Counted from the first letter of the stretch, positions 9,687-19,932 are shown. The stretch is 55,005 nucleotides of DNA from Deltaproteobacteria bacterium tcs-42 (GCA_002049545.1 LLYT01000005.1:1-55005); one strand, 5' to 3'. Notes: a model not told the origin generated them from the letters alone. Numbers and translations are program-made.

Positions 9687-11144
9687 ATGAAGTTCCAAAA
9701 TTTAACAATTCAAGAGATGCGACAAAAATTAATTTCTGCTGAGCTCACCTCGGTTGAATTGACCCGAGCCTGCCTGGAGCGGATCAAGGCAACGGACGAT
9801 CGGTTGAATGCCTTTATCACCATTTGCGAAAAGGAAGCTCTCACTGCCGCAGCTGCGGCTGATCAACAGCTTGCAGCGGGAAACGGAGCACTGTTGACCG
9901 GAATTCCTGTTGCGGTTAAGGACATTTTCAATACTCTCGATGTTCGGACGACTTGTGGTTCAAAGATTCTCAATGATTATGTCTCCCCTTATGATGCCAC
10001 CACGATTACCAAATTGCGCGAACTGGGGGCGGTTATTGTCGGGAAGCTGAACATGGATGAGTTTGCCATGGGGAGCTCGGGTGAAAACAGCGCTGTCGGA
10101 GTGGCTTACAATCCCTGGGATCCACAACGGGTTCCGGGAGGATCGTCCAGCGGGAGTGCTGCTGCGGTCGCCGCCGGGCAAGTGGTGGCGACTCTGGGGA
10201 CCGACACCGGGGGCTCGGTACGACAACCGGCATCACACTGCGGAGTTGTTGGTCTCAAACCAACCTATGGTCGGGTTTCCCGTTATGGTGTCGTCGCATT
10301 TGCTTCGTCTCTGGATCAGGTTGGACCAGTTGCGGGGAATGTTGAGGATTGTGCATTAATGCTCAGCGCAGTCGCTGGCTATGACCCTGCCGATTCTACT
10401 TCGGTCGATTGTCCCGTCCCCGACTATCTGGAAAACTTGACGGCGGGGGTTGCCGGAAAAAAAATCGGGCTGCCAAAGGAATATTTTATTGATGGGCTCG
10501 ATCCCGATATCAAAACAGCGGTCAACGCCGCGATTGAAACCTATCGTCAGTTGGGTGCCGAAATTGTCGAGGTGAGCCTGCCCCATACCGACTATTCGGT
10601 TGCCAGTTATTACCTGATTGCAATGGCGGAAGCCTCAAGTAATCTGGCTCGCTACGATGGCGTTCGTTTCGGTCGCCGGCAAGATGGTAACAAAGGTTTG
10701 ATCGAAATGTATCAACAGACCCGCTCTGCCGGTTTTGGTGATGAAGTCAAGCGGCGCATTATGATGGGAACCTATGCCCTTTCCTCGGGTTATTATGACG
10801 CCTATTATTTGAAGGCGCAGAAGGTGCGAACCCTGATTCGTCAGGATTTTCACGCCGTGTTTGAACAAGTCGATCTGTTGTTGACCCCGGTTGCACCCAC
10901 GCCGGCATTCAAGATCGGTGCAATGACCGATGATCCCCTGCAGATGTATTTGTCCGATATTTTCACCATCCCGACAAACCTGGCCGGAACCTGTGCGATG
11001 AGCATCCCCTGTGGTTTCAGTGGGGAGGGGTTACCGATTGGTCTGCAACTGATTGGACAACCATTTGCCGAAGCCGAAATGCTTCAGGCCGCTTATGCAT
11101 TTGAACAGGCAACCGACTGGAACAAACGAGTTCCAGAGCTGTAA
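9687..11144 (+). CDS. gatA: Aspartyl/glutamyl-tRNA amidotransferase subunit A
   Basis: Amidase subunit of GatCAB; it hydrolyses glutamine and channels ammonia to GatB. The 485 residues match the family. The amidase-signature catalytic triad is visible as K78 (PVAVKDIF), S153 ([10 protein letters not shown]) and S177 ([12 protein letters not shown]), one residue off the well-known GatA numbering. The ATG follows GGAG with 5-base spacing. The gap to gatB contains a palindromic element (11159-11270), so gatB may be transcribed with gatA only by read-through or may have its own promoter. Confidence 0.97.
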   Translation: MKFQNLTIQEMRQKLISAELTSVELTRACLERIKATDDRLNAFITICEKEALTAAAAADQQLAAGNGALLTGIPVAVKDIFNTLDVRTTCGSKILNDYVSPYDATTITKLRELGAVIVGKLNMDEFAMGSSGENSAVGVAYNPWDPQRVPGGSSSGSAAAVAAGQVVATLGTDTGGSVRQPASHCGVVGLKPTYGRVSRYGVVAFASSLDQVGPVAGNVEDCALMLSAVAGYDPADSTSVDCPVPDYLENLTAGVAGKKIGLPKEYFIDGLDPDIKTAVNAAIETYRQLGAEIVEVSLPHTDYSVASYYLIAMAEASSNLARYDGVRFGRRQDGNKGLIEMYQQTRSAGFGDEVKRRIMMGTYALSSGYYDAYYLKAQKVRTLIRQDFHAVFEQVDLLLTPVAPTPAFKIGAMTDDPLQMYLSDIFTIPTNLAGTCAMSIPCGFSGEGLPIGLQLIGQPFAEAEMLQAAYAFEQATDWNKRVPEL

Positions 11145-11158
11145 CTAAGCAGCAAAAA

Positions 11159-11270
11159 CGGGACTGTCCCCGAACGGGGGCTGTCCCAGGCTTTTGCGGT
11201 GTGAACCATCACAGCGACTTAACCCGTAAATTTCTTGGGACAACCCCCGATGAATCTGGGGACAGTCCCG
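11159..11270. repeat. Nested palindrome of the GGGACNGTCCC family (copy 1)
   Basis: The element is bounded by exact 13-base inverted repeats, CGGGACTGTCCCC (11159-11171) and GGGGACAGTCCCG (11258-11270). Inside lies a second, imperfect pair: GGGGGCTGTCCC (11176-11187) against GGGACAACCCCC (11237-11248). The centre carries TTTGCGGTGTGAACC followed by a CACAG. The same centre and core recur at 53863-53957, so this is an interspersed family, REP- or MITE-like, placed between gatA and gatB. It has no open frame. RAYT-mobilised REP elements are one known type with such cores, but no transposase is in the window. Confidence 0.75.
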
Positions 11271-11338
11271 AATTTACCACGATCACGGGCACCCACTGGG
11301 GGGCGCCCTTACCAAATTGATTCAAACAGGATTTAAAA

Positions 11339-12772
11339 ATGAATTCCAGATATGAAGTTGTCATCGGCTTGGAAGTGCACGTTCAACTGACGACCAAAAC
11401 CAAAATTTTCTGTGGCTGTTCAACCGAATTCGGACAATCACCCAACAGTCAAACTTGTCCCGTTTGTCTGGGGCTGCCCGGTGCGCTGCCAGTGCTCAAT
11501 CAACAGGTTGTTGAGAATGCCATCAAGGCAGGGTTGGCGACCAATTGTCAGATTGCTCCCCACTCAATATTTGCCCGGAAAAATTATTTTTATCCCGATC
11601 TGCCAAAAGGTTATCAAATCTCCCAGTTTGAGCTGCCGATTTGTGAGCACGGCTGGATAGATATTGAAACCGCTGAGCTGGGTAAAAAGCGGGTTGGCAT
11701 TACTCGTATCCACATGGAAGAGGATGCCGGGAAGTTGCTGCACAATGAGGTTGACAGTTCTGCGGTTGACCTGAATCGGGCCTGTACTCCACTGCTGGAA
11801 GTGGTGTCTGAACCCGACATGCGCAGCTCAGATGAAGCGATCGCTTATCTCAGGCAGCTCCATCAAATTGTGGTCTATCTGGGAATCTGTAACGGAAATC
11901 TGGATGAAGGGTCTTTCCGTTGTGATGCCAATGTTTCGATTCGCCCCTGGGGGCAGACAGAACTGGGGACCCGGGCCGAATTAAAAAACCTCAACTCTTT
12001 CCGTTTTATCAAGCAGGCCATTGAATATGAAGTGGAGCGCCAGATCGATGTAATTGAGGATGGTGACGAGGTGGTTCAGGAAACCCGGTTATTTGATCCA
12101 GACCGGGGTGTCAGTCGCTCCATGCGCAGTAAGGAGGAGGCTCACGATTATCGCTACTTCCCCGATCCTGACCTGTTGCCGTTACAGGTCTCTGCAGACT
12201 GGGTCACGCGGGTTCGTGACTCCCTGCCTGAGCTGCCACTGGTCAAATTACAACGTTATCAGGATGAGATGGGTCTGCCGGCTTACGATGCCGGTGTTCT
12301 TTCTGCAGAGCGCCCCGTTGCCGAATATTTTGAGGGGTTGGTGGCGTTGTATAACAACCCGAAGGTGTGTTCCAACTGGGTGATGGGTGAAATCCTTGGA
12401 GCGCTCAAGGACAAAAATCTCGGGATTGAAGATTGCCCGGTATCACCGGAATTGCTCGCCGGTATTCTACAGCGAATCGACGACAAGACGATTTCGGGAA
12501 AAATTGCCAAGACCGTTTTTGAAGAGGTCTGGCAAAGTGGCAAAAGTGCGGATCAAGTGATAGAGGATAAAGGCTTGAAGCAGGTCAGCGACAGTGGAGC
12601 GATAGAAGCGATTGTTGACGAAGTGATTGCTGCTAATCCGGGACCGGTTGCTGAATATCGGGGGGGGAAAGAGAAACTGATGGGCTTTTTTGTTGGTCAG
12701 GTGATGAAGGCCAGCAAGGGAAAAGCAAACCCGGGCATGGCGAATCAGTTGCTGAAACAGAAACTGTCCTGA
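11339..12772 (+). CDS. gatB: Aspartyl/glutamyl-tRNA amidotransferase subunit B
   Basis: Kinase/transamidase subunit of GatCAB; it binds the misacylated tRNA, activates the side-chain carboxyl with ATP and amidates it. The 477 residues match GatB. Signatures are [13 protein letters not shown] at the start, [11 protein letters not shown] and [15 protein letters not shown] (zinc cysteines), [14 protein letters not shown] and the GGxxRxDANVSI-like box [15 protein letters not shown]. The helical tail ends with a YqeY-like domain ([17 protein letters not shown]). The ATG is preceded by AGGA at 8 bases. Confidence 0.97.
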   Translation: MNSRYEVVIGLEVHVQLTTKTKIFCGCSTEFGQSPNSQTCPVCLGLPGALPVLNQQVVENAIKAGLATNCQIAPHSIFARKNYFYPDLPKGYQISQFELPICEHGWIDIETAELGKKRVGITRIHMEEDAGKLLHNEVDSSAVDLNRACTPLLEVVSEPDMRSSDEAIAYLRQLHQIVVYLGICNGNLDEGSFRCDANVSIRPWGQTELGTRAELKNLNSFRFIKQAIEYEVERQIDVIEDGDEVVQETRLFDPDRGVSRSMRSKEEAHDYRYFPDPDLLPLQVSADWVTRVRDSLPELPLVKLQRYQDEMGLPAYDAGVLSAERPVAEYFEGLVALYNNPKVCSNWVMGEILGALKDKNLGIEDCPVSPELLAGILQRIDDKTISGKIAKTVFEEVWQSGKSADQVIEDKGLKQVSDSGAIEAIVDEVIAANPGPVAEYRGGKEKLMGFFVGQVMKASKGKANPGMANQLLKQKLS

Positions 12773-12779
12773 ATGCAGC

Positions 12780-12837
12780 GGCGCCGCTTGCTGCGCCCAT
12801 CTGTGGATATTACGAACAGGGCGCAGCAAGCGGCGCC
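12780..12837. repeat. Perfect 19-bp inverted repeat between gatB and mtnA
   Basis: GGCGCCGCTTGCTGCGCCC (12780-12798) is exactly complementary to 12819-12837, with a 20-base loop. The hairpin begins 8 bases after the gatB stop and would be very stable. There is no T-run on either side, so it is not a standard intrinsic terminator. It could end gatB transcription by another route, protect the mRNA 3' end, or be a mobile palindrome. Confidence 0.8.
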
Positions 12838-12871
12838 CCTGAAATAAATTCTGTCGCCGTTGGAGTTCATA

Positions 12872-13939
12872 ATGTCAACCTGTCCTATCGATAATCGAGT
12901 GATCCGGCCGATCCGTTTTGTTGCCGGACAATGCCAGATGCTTGACCAACGCCTGCTCCCTGCCGAGGAGGTGTGGCACTCTTATACAACTTGCCAGGAG
13001 GTGGCCGAAGCCATTCGTACTATGGTGGTGCGCGGCGCGCCGGCTATTGGTGTTGCTGCTGCTATCGGGGTCTGGTTTGGGGTGCGGGATATTGACACTG
13101 AATCGAGCTGGGAATTTTATCAGGAGCTTGAAAAAATCTGCGCGATTCTCCTCGCAACCAGGCCGACGGCAGTCAATCTTTCCTGGGCTCTGGAGCGGAT
13201 GAAACATTTTGCCGAATCCAATCTTGATCGTAGCGTTCCGGAGTTGAAAATCGGTCTTGAGTACGAAGCTCTGGCGATTACCCAGGAAGATGAAAAGATC
13301 AATCGGCAGATGGGAAAACATGGTGAACCTTTGCTTGCTGATGGTGCCCGCATCTTGACCCACTGTAATGCAGGAGCTTTGGCAACCGCGGCTTATGGAA
13401 CCGCTCTCGGGGTGATTCGGGCGGCAGTAGAAGCGGGGAAGAAAATTTCGGTGATCGCTGACGAAACCCGTCCGTTTTTGCAGGGGGGACGATTGACTGC
13501 CTGGGAATTGCAGAAAGACAAGATTCCCGTAACCTTGATCTGTGACAATATGGCCGGAGCCCTGATGAGCAAAGGGGAAATCGATTGCGTTATCGTTGGT
13601 GCTGACCGGATTGCTGCTAATGGGGATGTCGCCAACAAAATCGGCACCTATACACTAGCCGTTCTGGCCAAAGAACATAATATCCCCTTTTACGTTGCTG
13701 CTCCGATTTCGACCATTGATCTGAGTTTGAACGATGGCTCGCTGATTCCGATTGAACAACGGGATGAGCGGGAAATCACCCATATCAAAAATATCCAGCT
13801 TGCTCCCGAAGGGATCAGCGTACGCAACCCCGCTTTTGATATCACCCCCCATCGTCTGGTTACCGCCATTATTACCGAAAATGGCGTCGTCGAAGACGAT
13901 TACCTGACCGGCCTGAGCCAAATTATCAAACCAACCTGA
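12872..13939 (+). CDS. mtnA: S-methyl-5-thioribose-1-phosphate isomerase
   Basis: Aldose-ketose isomerase that turns 5-methylthioribose-1-phosphate into the ribulose form in methylthioadenosine salvage. From ATG 12872 (GGAG 6 bases upstream) it has 355 residues; a TTG at 12860 is in frame but unlikely. Family motifs are [27 protein letters not shown] with the catalytic Cys, [17 protein letters not shown], and [19 protein letters not shown] with the catalytic Asp. Together these separate MtnA from the related eIF2B-alpha proteins. No other mtn gene is next to it; glnE follows after 11 bases. In anaerobes the enzyme can also serve alternative MTA or 5-deoxyribose routes. Confidence 0.94.
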   Translation: MSTCPIDNRVIRPIRFVAGQCQMLDQRLLPAEEVWHSYTTCQEVAEAIRTMVVRGAPAIGVAAAIGVWFGVRDIDTESSWEFYQELEKICAILLATRPTAVNLSWALERMKHFAESNLDRSVPELKIGLEYEALAITQEDEKINRQMGKHGEPLLADGARILTHCNAGALATAAYGTALGVIRAAVEAGKKISVIADETRPFLQGGRLTAWELQKDKIPVTLICDNMAGALMSKGEIDCVIVGADRIAANGDVANKIGTYTLAVLAKEHNIPFYVAAPISTIDLSLNDGSLIPIEQRDEREITHIKNIQLAPEGISVRNPAFDITPHRLVTAIITENGVVEDDYLTGLSQIIKPT

Positions 13940-13950
13940 GAAGGATTCGC

Positions 13951-16900
13951 ATGATCCCTGACAAGCAAGAGATTGAAGAGAAGCTGGCGTTACTGGCCAA
14001 TGACGATGAAGATCTGCTCGTCTGGCTCGACAGCTTTACTTTGCTTGAGGGAGACAAAGCACAAACCAATCTACAGTTGATCGATGAACGGTTGCAGAAC
14101 CCAAACCTGCTGATCGAGATTCTGGCGCAAGCTTTGACAACGGCCGATCCCGACTGTGCATTGAATGTTCTGGAACGATTGTTTGATGTTGTTGAACTCG
14201 AACAATTAGCCACCATTCTGATTGATGCCACCCGCCGGCAACAATTATTGACAGTTCTTGGCGGGTCCCCTTTTCTCGGCGGGATTCTCTGTCGCAATCA
14301 AGTTTATTTTAAATGGTTATTTATCGACGGCGGAATTGATCATTCCAGCAGTGAAGTGCAGATGTTGGCTGATTTGCGCAGATCAGTTCCCGAAAGTGCC
14401 GATTTTCCGGAATTGGAAACTGGTTTACGCCGCTATAAAGCGATGCAGATTCTGCGAATTGGCAGTCGTGATCTGTGTGGTTTCGCTTCGCTGATTACGG
14501 TGATGGAGGAGCTTTCTGCCCTCGCAGCTGCCTGTTTGCAGCGTGCTTATGAGATCTGTAGTTTGCAATTGCAGGAAGAATATGGTCAACCGCTGCAGGA
14601 GGATGAAAAAGGGGGAACCCAAATTGCGACCATGACGATTCTGGGGATGGGGAAGTTTGGTGGTCATGAACTTAATTTTTCTTCCGATATCGATCTGATC
14701 TATTGTTATTCGTCGACATGTGGTGAAACATCCGGTGGCCGCCGTGGAGAAAAAATCAGCTTGCATCGTTATTTTGTCAAGTTGGCAGAGCTGATCACCA
14801 GGGCTCTCCACCAAGTGACCGATGAGGGTTTTGTTTTTCGGGTCGATACCGGATTGCGTCCCGACGGCAACAATGGTGATCTGGCTATCTCTATCAATGG
14901 TGCCGAGGCCTATTATGAATCGTGGGGGCAGAGCTGGGAACGGGCAGCATTGATCAAAGCCCGACCGGTCGCCGGGGATATCGCCTTGGGTGAAGAATTG
15001 TTACAACGACTCAAACCATTTATTTATCGGCGTTACCTTGATTTTGGCATGATCGAAGATATCAAGCTGATGAAGCAAAAAATTAACACCAACCTCAGCC
15101 GCAAGCAGGAGGGGGAGCGTAATCTCAAGTTGGGGCGAGGGGGCATCCGTGAGATCGAATTTTTCATCCAGACGCAACAATTGGTAAATGGCGGCACTCG
15201 ACCACAGTTGCAATATCGAAATTCGTTAGAGACGTTGCAGTTGCTGCAACAGGATGAATTAATTACGCTGGAAGATCAGCACTCCCTCAGTGCGGCGTAT
15301 CAATTTTTAAGGATGGTTGAACACCGGATTCAGGTTGTGCAGGAGCAGCAAACCCATTCGTTGCCGCAGAACCAGCGCGACCTTGATGTTCTGGCGCGAC
15401 GTTGTGGTTTTTTCACTTACGATAATTTTTTCTCCGAACTGGAACAGCATCGTGGGAAAGTCGGGCATATTTTTAAAGATCTGTTCTATTCAGCCGAAGA
15501 AGAGGAGCTGGAGAGTCGTCCAGAGGCCAATTTTATTTTTGATCCCGAGTCTGATCCCGACCTGGTCAAGGATCTCCTTGAAGAAAATGGCTTTACTAAC
15601 CCGGATGCCGCCTATGACAGTTTGTTGCTGTTGCGGGGGGGCGATCCCAATCAACGTTTGACCCGCCGGGGGCGACGGTGTCTGGAAAAGCTGGCCCCAC
15701 TGCTAATCGAGGAGTTACTGGCTTCACCAAACCCGGATCAGGCGCTGCATAATCTGCAATCCTTTTTGCGGAGTATTCGCGCCAGCAGCTCCTTTTTTTC
15801 TTTGTTGGTTGAAAATCCAGCTATCGTCAGATTATTGATTGCTCTGTTTGCTTCCAGTCAATTACTCTCACGGATTTTTATTCAGAGACCAGAGCTTCTG
15901 GATACCATGGTTTCTCCTTCCTATGCTGTCGCCAACAAAGATCGTCAGCAGCTGAAAGAGGATTTGTCTGAGCAAATGGCTCAAGCCGAAGATTATGAGT
16001 TGCAGCTCGATGCCTTGCGACGTTTTCGTAACGAGGAATTACTCCGTATTGCCCTGATCGATTTGCGCGGTCAGATGAAGCAGGGTGAGGGGACAAAACA
16101 GCTCTCCTGGCTTGCTGAAGTTTGTCTGGAACAGGCTTGCAAAATAGCCCGCCACGAACTGGCGGGTCGATTTGGAGCCCCTTTTTCGGCAGAAATGGAC
16201 GGTCAGGAGGATGAAACCGCCTTTGCGATTATTGGGATGGGGAAATTAGGCGGACTTGAGTTGAACTATCACTCAGACTTGGACATTATTTTTATTTATG
16301 CGCACAAAGGTGCAACTCAGCCGATTGCCGAAACCGATATGGAACGATTCAGGAAAATCAGCAATAGCGAATATTTTGCCAAGTTGGCACAGCGGATCAT
16401 TACTGCCCTGACTCTGGTCACTCGTGAAGGGGACGTTTATGAGATTGATACCAGGTTGCGCCCATCGGGGAATCAGGGGCCATTAGTGACCAGCCTGGCA
16501 GCATTTCAACGCTATCATCACGAATCGGCACAGCCCTGGGAACGGCAGGCAATGACCAAAGCACGGGTGGTGTGTGGACCCACCACTTTTACTACCCAGC
16601 TTCAGCGGGTCATTTCCCGATTGACTTTTGAGCGGCCATTGCCAGAGAATTTACAGATGGAGATCTATCGTTTGCGGCAACGGATGGAGCAGGAAAACGC
16701 CCGGGAAGGTGACGAGCGGTTTAATATCAAGACGGGTCGCGGCGGAATGGTTGATGTTGAATTCATCGTCCAGTACCTGCAGCTGCTGCATGGGGGGACG
16801 ATTAAATCTTTGCGAAAAAAAAATACGGTTAATTTGCTTAAATGTATGGTAGAAAACCATATTCTACCGCAGCTTGACGCTCAGTTACTGATTGATGGTT

Positions 16901-17142
16901 ATAAATTTCTGCGCCGGCTCGAAAATAAACTGCGACTTTTGCATGATCAATCAATTAATGAACTTTCTGCTCACAACAACGGCTTTAAAAAGGCGGCAAG
17001 TAGTCTTGGCTATACTGGCTCAGGATCACTGCCACAACAGAAGTTTCTCCAGGAATACCAACTTGTAACGGGAGGGATTCGTGAACTTCTGGACAAATAT
17101 CTTAAGCCTCAGACAGTTCTTGATGGAGGGGACTTGCTATGA
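13951..17142 (+). CDS. glnE: Bifunctional glutamine synthetase adenylyltransferase/deadenylase
   Basis: Cytoplasmic enzyme that attaches AMP to, and removes it from, glutamine synthetase in response to nitrogen status. The 1063 residues are somewhat longer than E. coli GlnE (about 950) but keep its plan. The N-terminal deadenylase nucleotidyltransferase has GMGKFGGHELNFSSDIDL. The C-terminal adenylyltransferase has GMGKLGGLELNYHSDLDI. Each copy is followed by a helical PII-uridylyltransferase-like domain (for example RGGIREIEFFIQTQQL and RGGMVDVEFIVQYLQL). The start is 11 bases after mtnA with GAAGGA upstream. The stop overlaps the next start as ATGA, pointing to coupled translation with the REC-PATAN-DnaJ protein. 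Confidence 0.96.
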   Translation: MIPDKQEIEEKLALLANDDEDLLVWLDSFTLLEGDKAQTNLQLIDERLQNPNLLIEILAQALTTADPDCALNVLERLFDVVELEQLATILIDATRRQQLLTVLGGSPFLGGILCRNQVYFKWLFIDGGIDHSSSEVQMLADLRRSVPESADFPELETGLRRYKAMQILRIGSRDLCGFASLITVMEELSALAAACLQRAYEICSLQLQEEYGQPLQEDEKGGTQIATMTILGMGKFGGHELNFSSDIDLIYCYSSTCGETSGGRRGEKISLHRYFVKLAELITRALHQVTDEGFVFRVDTGLRPDGNNGDLAISINGAEAYYESWGQSWERAALIKARPVAGDIALGEELLQRLKPFIYRRYLDFGMIEDIKLMKQKINTNLSRKQEGERNLKLGRGGIREIEFFIQTQQLVNGGTRPQLQYRNSLETLQLLQQDELITLEDQHSLSAAYQFLRMVEHRIQVVQEQQTHSLPQNQRDLDVLARRCGFFTYDNFFSELEQHRGKVGHIFKDLFYSAEEEELESRPEANFIFDPESDPDLVKDLLEENGFTNPDAAYDSLLLLRGGDPNQRLTRRGRRCLEKLAPLLIEELLASPNPDQALHNLQSFLRSIRASSSFFSLLVENPAIVRLLIALFASSQLLSRIFIQRPELLDTMVSPSYAVANKDRQQLKEDLSEQMAQAEDYELQLDALRRFRNEELLRIALIDLRGQMKQGEGTKQLSWLAEVCLEQACKIARHELAGRFGAPFSAEMDGQEDETAFAIIGMGKLGGLELNYHSDLDIIFIYAHKGATQPIAETDMERFRKISNSEYFAKLAQRIITALTLVTREGDVYEIDTRLRPSGNQGPLVTSLAAFQRYHHESAQPWERQAMTKARVVCGPTTFTTQLQRVISRLTFERPLPENLQMEIYRLRQRMEQENAREGDERFNIKTGRGGMVDVEFIVQYLQLLHGGTIKSLRKKNTVNLLKCMVENHILPQLDAQLLIDGYKFLRRLENKLRLLHDQSINELSAHNNGFKKAASSLGYTGSGSLPQQKFLQEYQLVTGGIRELLDKYLKPQTVLDGGDLL

Positions 17143-19031
17143 ATAAAAATATTTTGATTATCGATGATGATCGCGAATTGCGTGATTTTCTCCAACAGGC
17201 CCTCTCTGCTGCCGGTTTTCAGGTCGAAACGACGGATCGCGGTGCTATTGGCTTACGCAAGCTTCTGACCGAAGATTTCAAGTTGGCTTTGATCGATATC
17301 AACATGCCCGAAATTTCGGGGCCAAATATCTGCAGGGCGTTGCGTAAGCATGATAAAACACGCGACCTGGCAGTGGTCATGGTGACTGCCACATTCCACA
17401 GTCCGGAACAGATTGACGCCGCGAAACAAGATTACGGTGCTGATGATTTTCTCCTTAAACCGTTTAATGGCACAGATTTACAGAATTTGTTGGAGAAGGT
17501 GTTTTCTCAGGACGAACCGGTCAAAGAGACGACGCCTAAAGTTCAGCATCTGTCCGATTACACAATCCCTTTACAGTTACAGCAGCTTTATCGAGAAAAA
17601 GCGACCGGATTGCTCCACCTTCAGCGGGGAGAGGCCAAAAAGGTTATCTATATTATGGATGGTTACCCCATTTTCACCCGTTCCAATGTCCTCAATGAGT
17701 GCCTGGGGCGGATGCTGGTTAAAGAAGGGGTTATTACGCAGGTTGATTGCGATCAATCGGTTGAGAAAAGCAAAGAGTCGGGGCGATTACAAGGGACCGT
17801 TCTGATTGAAATGGGGTTGCTGACGCCCCAGGAAGTGCAAGCCGCCTTGATCCGTCAGGTGACCGACAAACTTCTCTCAACGTTTGCCTGGAGAACCGGC
17901 ACCTATCAATTTGTACCGGGGAAGAACTTTAAAAAAAGTCTCACCACAATTAAATTAACACCTGCCGCTTTGATTATGCAGGGGATCGAGCGTCATTGGA
18001 CCCCCAAGCAGTTGGATGATTTTCTCTATCCTTTCGGTGAAGATTATTTAAAGCGGGCCAGCAATCCTCAATATCGGTTTCAGGATATAGAATTAAGTAA
18101 ACGGGGAGCGGCAATTTTAAAAAGCTGCCTTGGTCGCAAAACCCTTAATGATCTTTTGCAACAGCACCCATTGGCTCGGCGAGAAGTGCAGAAGGTTTTG
18201 GCTGCCTTGATGATCTCTGAAATGTTGGAACGTAGTACCGTCCCGGAAGAGGGTGTTACTGATGATGGATCGGGCGATAACGGAACCGAAATCATTGATG
18301 AAAAGCTGCGGCATAAAATTCTTGATGATTATAAACGTATCATGGATGCCGACTACTTTGAGGCATTAGGGATAGGACGGCAGTGTGGCCCTGGAGAAGC
18401 TCGGAGATCCTACTACCGACTCGCCAAGGAGTATCACCCGGACCGTTTCCTTGGTAGCGGCCTTTCCAGTGAGATGAGTAGTAAAATCAGGGAAATGTTT
18501 CAATATATTACCCAGGCATATTCGGTTCTCAGTGATCCTGATACGTGTTCCACATATCTTGACGAGCTGGTCAGCGGACCCAAAAAATCGATCGATATCA
18601 ATCAGGTGATTGAGGCAGAAACGTCCTATCAGGAAGGGCGGGCACTGTTGAAAGTTCGACGTTATAGTGCTGCTGCCAAAGTTTTGCAGCGGGCTATTGA
18701 GCTGAGCCCGCAAGAATCGGAGTATATGACCTACTTTGCCTGGGCACTGTTTAAATCGGCTCCAGAGCAGCAGGCCATCCAGAATCAGGCAATGGAAGTT
18801 CTGCTGGCATCCCGTGAAATCAATCCAGGTTTTGATTTGACCCATCTCTACCTTGGGTATGTCTACCTGTCCCTGAATAAAGAACGACAGGGGGAGAAGT
18901 CTTTCGAAATGGCGGTTCAGGCTAATCCGAATTGTACCGAGGCGCTACGCGAATTGCGCTTGATTAATTTACGCCGTGAACAGGTCCCGGAGTCGAAGGG
19001 GATATTCAAGAAATTTATGAAGAAGGATTAA
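17139..19031 (+). CDS. REC-PATAN-DnaJ-TPR multidomain protein
   Basis: A 630-residue cytoplasmic protein joining four modules. Residues about 3-118 are a receiver domain with D9/D10, phosphoacceptor D53 (LIDINMPEISG) and K107 (LLKPF), so it should accept phosphate. Residues about 130-250 resemble a PATAN (DUF4388) domain, seen in gliding and motility regulators. Residues about 405-475 form a J-domain with the HPD motif (KEYHPDRF, about 433-435), which would stimulate an Hsp70. Residues about 500-605 are TPR-like helices. No DNA-binding domain is visible, so the output is likely protein-protein contact. It is translationally coupled to glnE (ATGA overlap). The 3' end overlaps the convergent bax-like gene by 17 bases. 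Confidence 0.82.
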   Translation: MNKNILIIDDDRELRDFLQQALSAAGFQVETTDRGAIGLRKLLTEDFKLALIDINMPEISGPNICRALRKHDKTRDLAVVMVTATFHSPEQIDAAKQDYGADDFLLKPFNGTDLQNLLEKVFSQDEPVKETTPKVQHLSDYTIPLQLQQLYREKATGLLHLQRGEAKKVIYIMDGYPIFTRSNVLNECLGRMLVKEGVITQVDCDQSVEKSKESGRLQGTVLIEMGLLTPQEVQAALIRQVTDKLLSTFAWRTGTYQFVPGKNFKKSLTTIKLTPAALIMQGIERHWTPKQLDDFLYPFGEDYLKRASNPQYRFQDIELSKRGAAILKSCLGRKTLNDLLQQHPLARREVQKVLAALMISEMLERSTVPEEGVTDDGSGDNGTEIIDEKLRHKILDDYKRIMDADYFEALGIGRQCGPGEARRSYYRLAKEYHPDRFLGSGLSSEMSSKIREMFQYITQAYSVLSDPDTCSTYLDELVSGPKKSIDINQVIEAETSYQEGRALLKVRRYSAAAKVLQRAIELSPQESEYMTYFAWALFKSAPEQQAIQNQAMEVLLASREINPGFDLTHLYLGYVYLSLNKERQGEKSFEMAVQANPNCTEALRELRLINLRREQVPESKGIFKKFMKKD

Positions 19032-19932
19032 GTTGTATAGCCCTGGCTGATTCTGGTTCCGACTCCAGTTCCGACTCCAGTTCCGACTTTTGTTCTGGTT
19101 CCTGTTCTGGTTCCTGTTCTGGTTCTGATTCTGCTTCTGGTTCTGATTCTGCTTCTGGTTCTGGCTCCAGTTCTGGTGGGTCGTTGGCATCAAACTTGTT
19201 AAAGCGAATAATGGCGGCGAGCTCTTTGCCGTATTCAGCCCCTTTTTCCGAATACCGATCCAACTTTTTAACCAGTGCATAAGGATCGTTTGTTTCCATT
19301 TTTAGAGCCCTGAACTCTTTGTAGGCTGATCCCCTGGCCAGGGTTCGATAGTAGTCGCGGATAGATGCCTCAACCGAGTTATATTTCTTCACCCAGATAG
19401 TTTTTTTGCCGCGCTTTTCACCAGCAGCCAGGCGTGGTTCATTTTCGTTGAATGACCAGACCCCATAGACATTATTTGCTTCTCGGAAAAACCGGGACGT
19501 TGCCCAGGAACTTTCCATTGCCGCTTGCGCTATGGCAATGCTCTGAGGGTGAGGTTTGAGAGCCATCAGTAACTCTTCATTGCTGGTGGCCTTGTACTTT
19601 TTTTTCAGCTCGGGATATTGATCATTACTGTCATCGCTCTGGAGTGAATCAGCGACTTTTTGATATTGCTTCATCAGCTCAGTATGAACTTGATTGACCG
19701 CAGGGATAATGGTCGCTTTAAACCTGGCTTTCTTCTCTTGTACGCTGATTTTTGTTTCCGGGATGACTTCTTTTATTTGATCTTCTTTTTTCTCTTGTCC
19801 TTTTTCAGAGCGTAGCCAGAGGCTTGTTATGATCAGAAGAACAAAGAAGATGACAATGAGTGTCATGGATAGGAAAGGGTATTTTTTCAAGTTTTTTAGC
19901 CTCTTCTCGAATGCAGTGATGTTGTGCGTCAT
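19015..19932 (-). CDS. Bax-like peptidoglycan glucosaminidase with acidic repeat tail
   Basis: Probable N-acetylglucosaminidase of the Bax/FlgJ-like glucosaminidase family acting on peptidoglycan. The 305 residues start with a basic stretch and one transmembrane helix (about 20-37), placing the enzyme in the periplasm. The catalytic domain spans about 85-245. Typical motifs are SIAIAQAAMESSWATSRF, with the family's catalytic Glu in MESSW, then NNVYGVWSF and YNSVEASIRDYYRTLA. The last 50 residues are a low-complexity acidic tail of Glu-Pro/Glu-Ser repeats (EPEPEAESEPEAE and similar), unusual for the family. It may reach through or bind the wall. The 3' end overlaps the convergent gene. The SD before the ATG is weak. 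Confidence 0.82.
   Translation of the reverse strand: MTHNITAFEKRLKNLKKYPFLSMTLIVIFFVLLIITSLWLRSEKGQEKKEDQIKEVIPETKISVQEKKARFKATIIPAVNQVHTELMKQYQKVADSLQSDDSNDQYPELKKKYKATSNEELLMALKPHPQSIAIAQAAMESSWATSRFFREANNVYGVWSFNENEPRLAAGEKRGKKTIWVKKYNSVEASIRDYYRTLARGSAYKEFRALKMETNDPYALVKKLDRYSEKGAEYGKELAAIIRFNKFDANDPPELEPEPEAESEPEAESEPEQEPEQEPEQKSELESELESEPESARAIQLNPSS
19041..19178. repeat. Coding microsatellite-like hexamer repeats
   Basis: Within the 3' part of the glucosaminidase gene the plus strand cycles through short variants such as GGTTCC, GGTTCT and GATTCT, including an 18-base unit repeated in tandem (TTCTGATTCTGCTTCTGG type). All units are multiples of three, so copy changes would lengthen or shorten the Glu/Pro/Ser tail without breaking the frame. 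Slippage-driven length variation is therefore likely. Confidence 0.75.
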
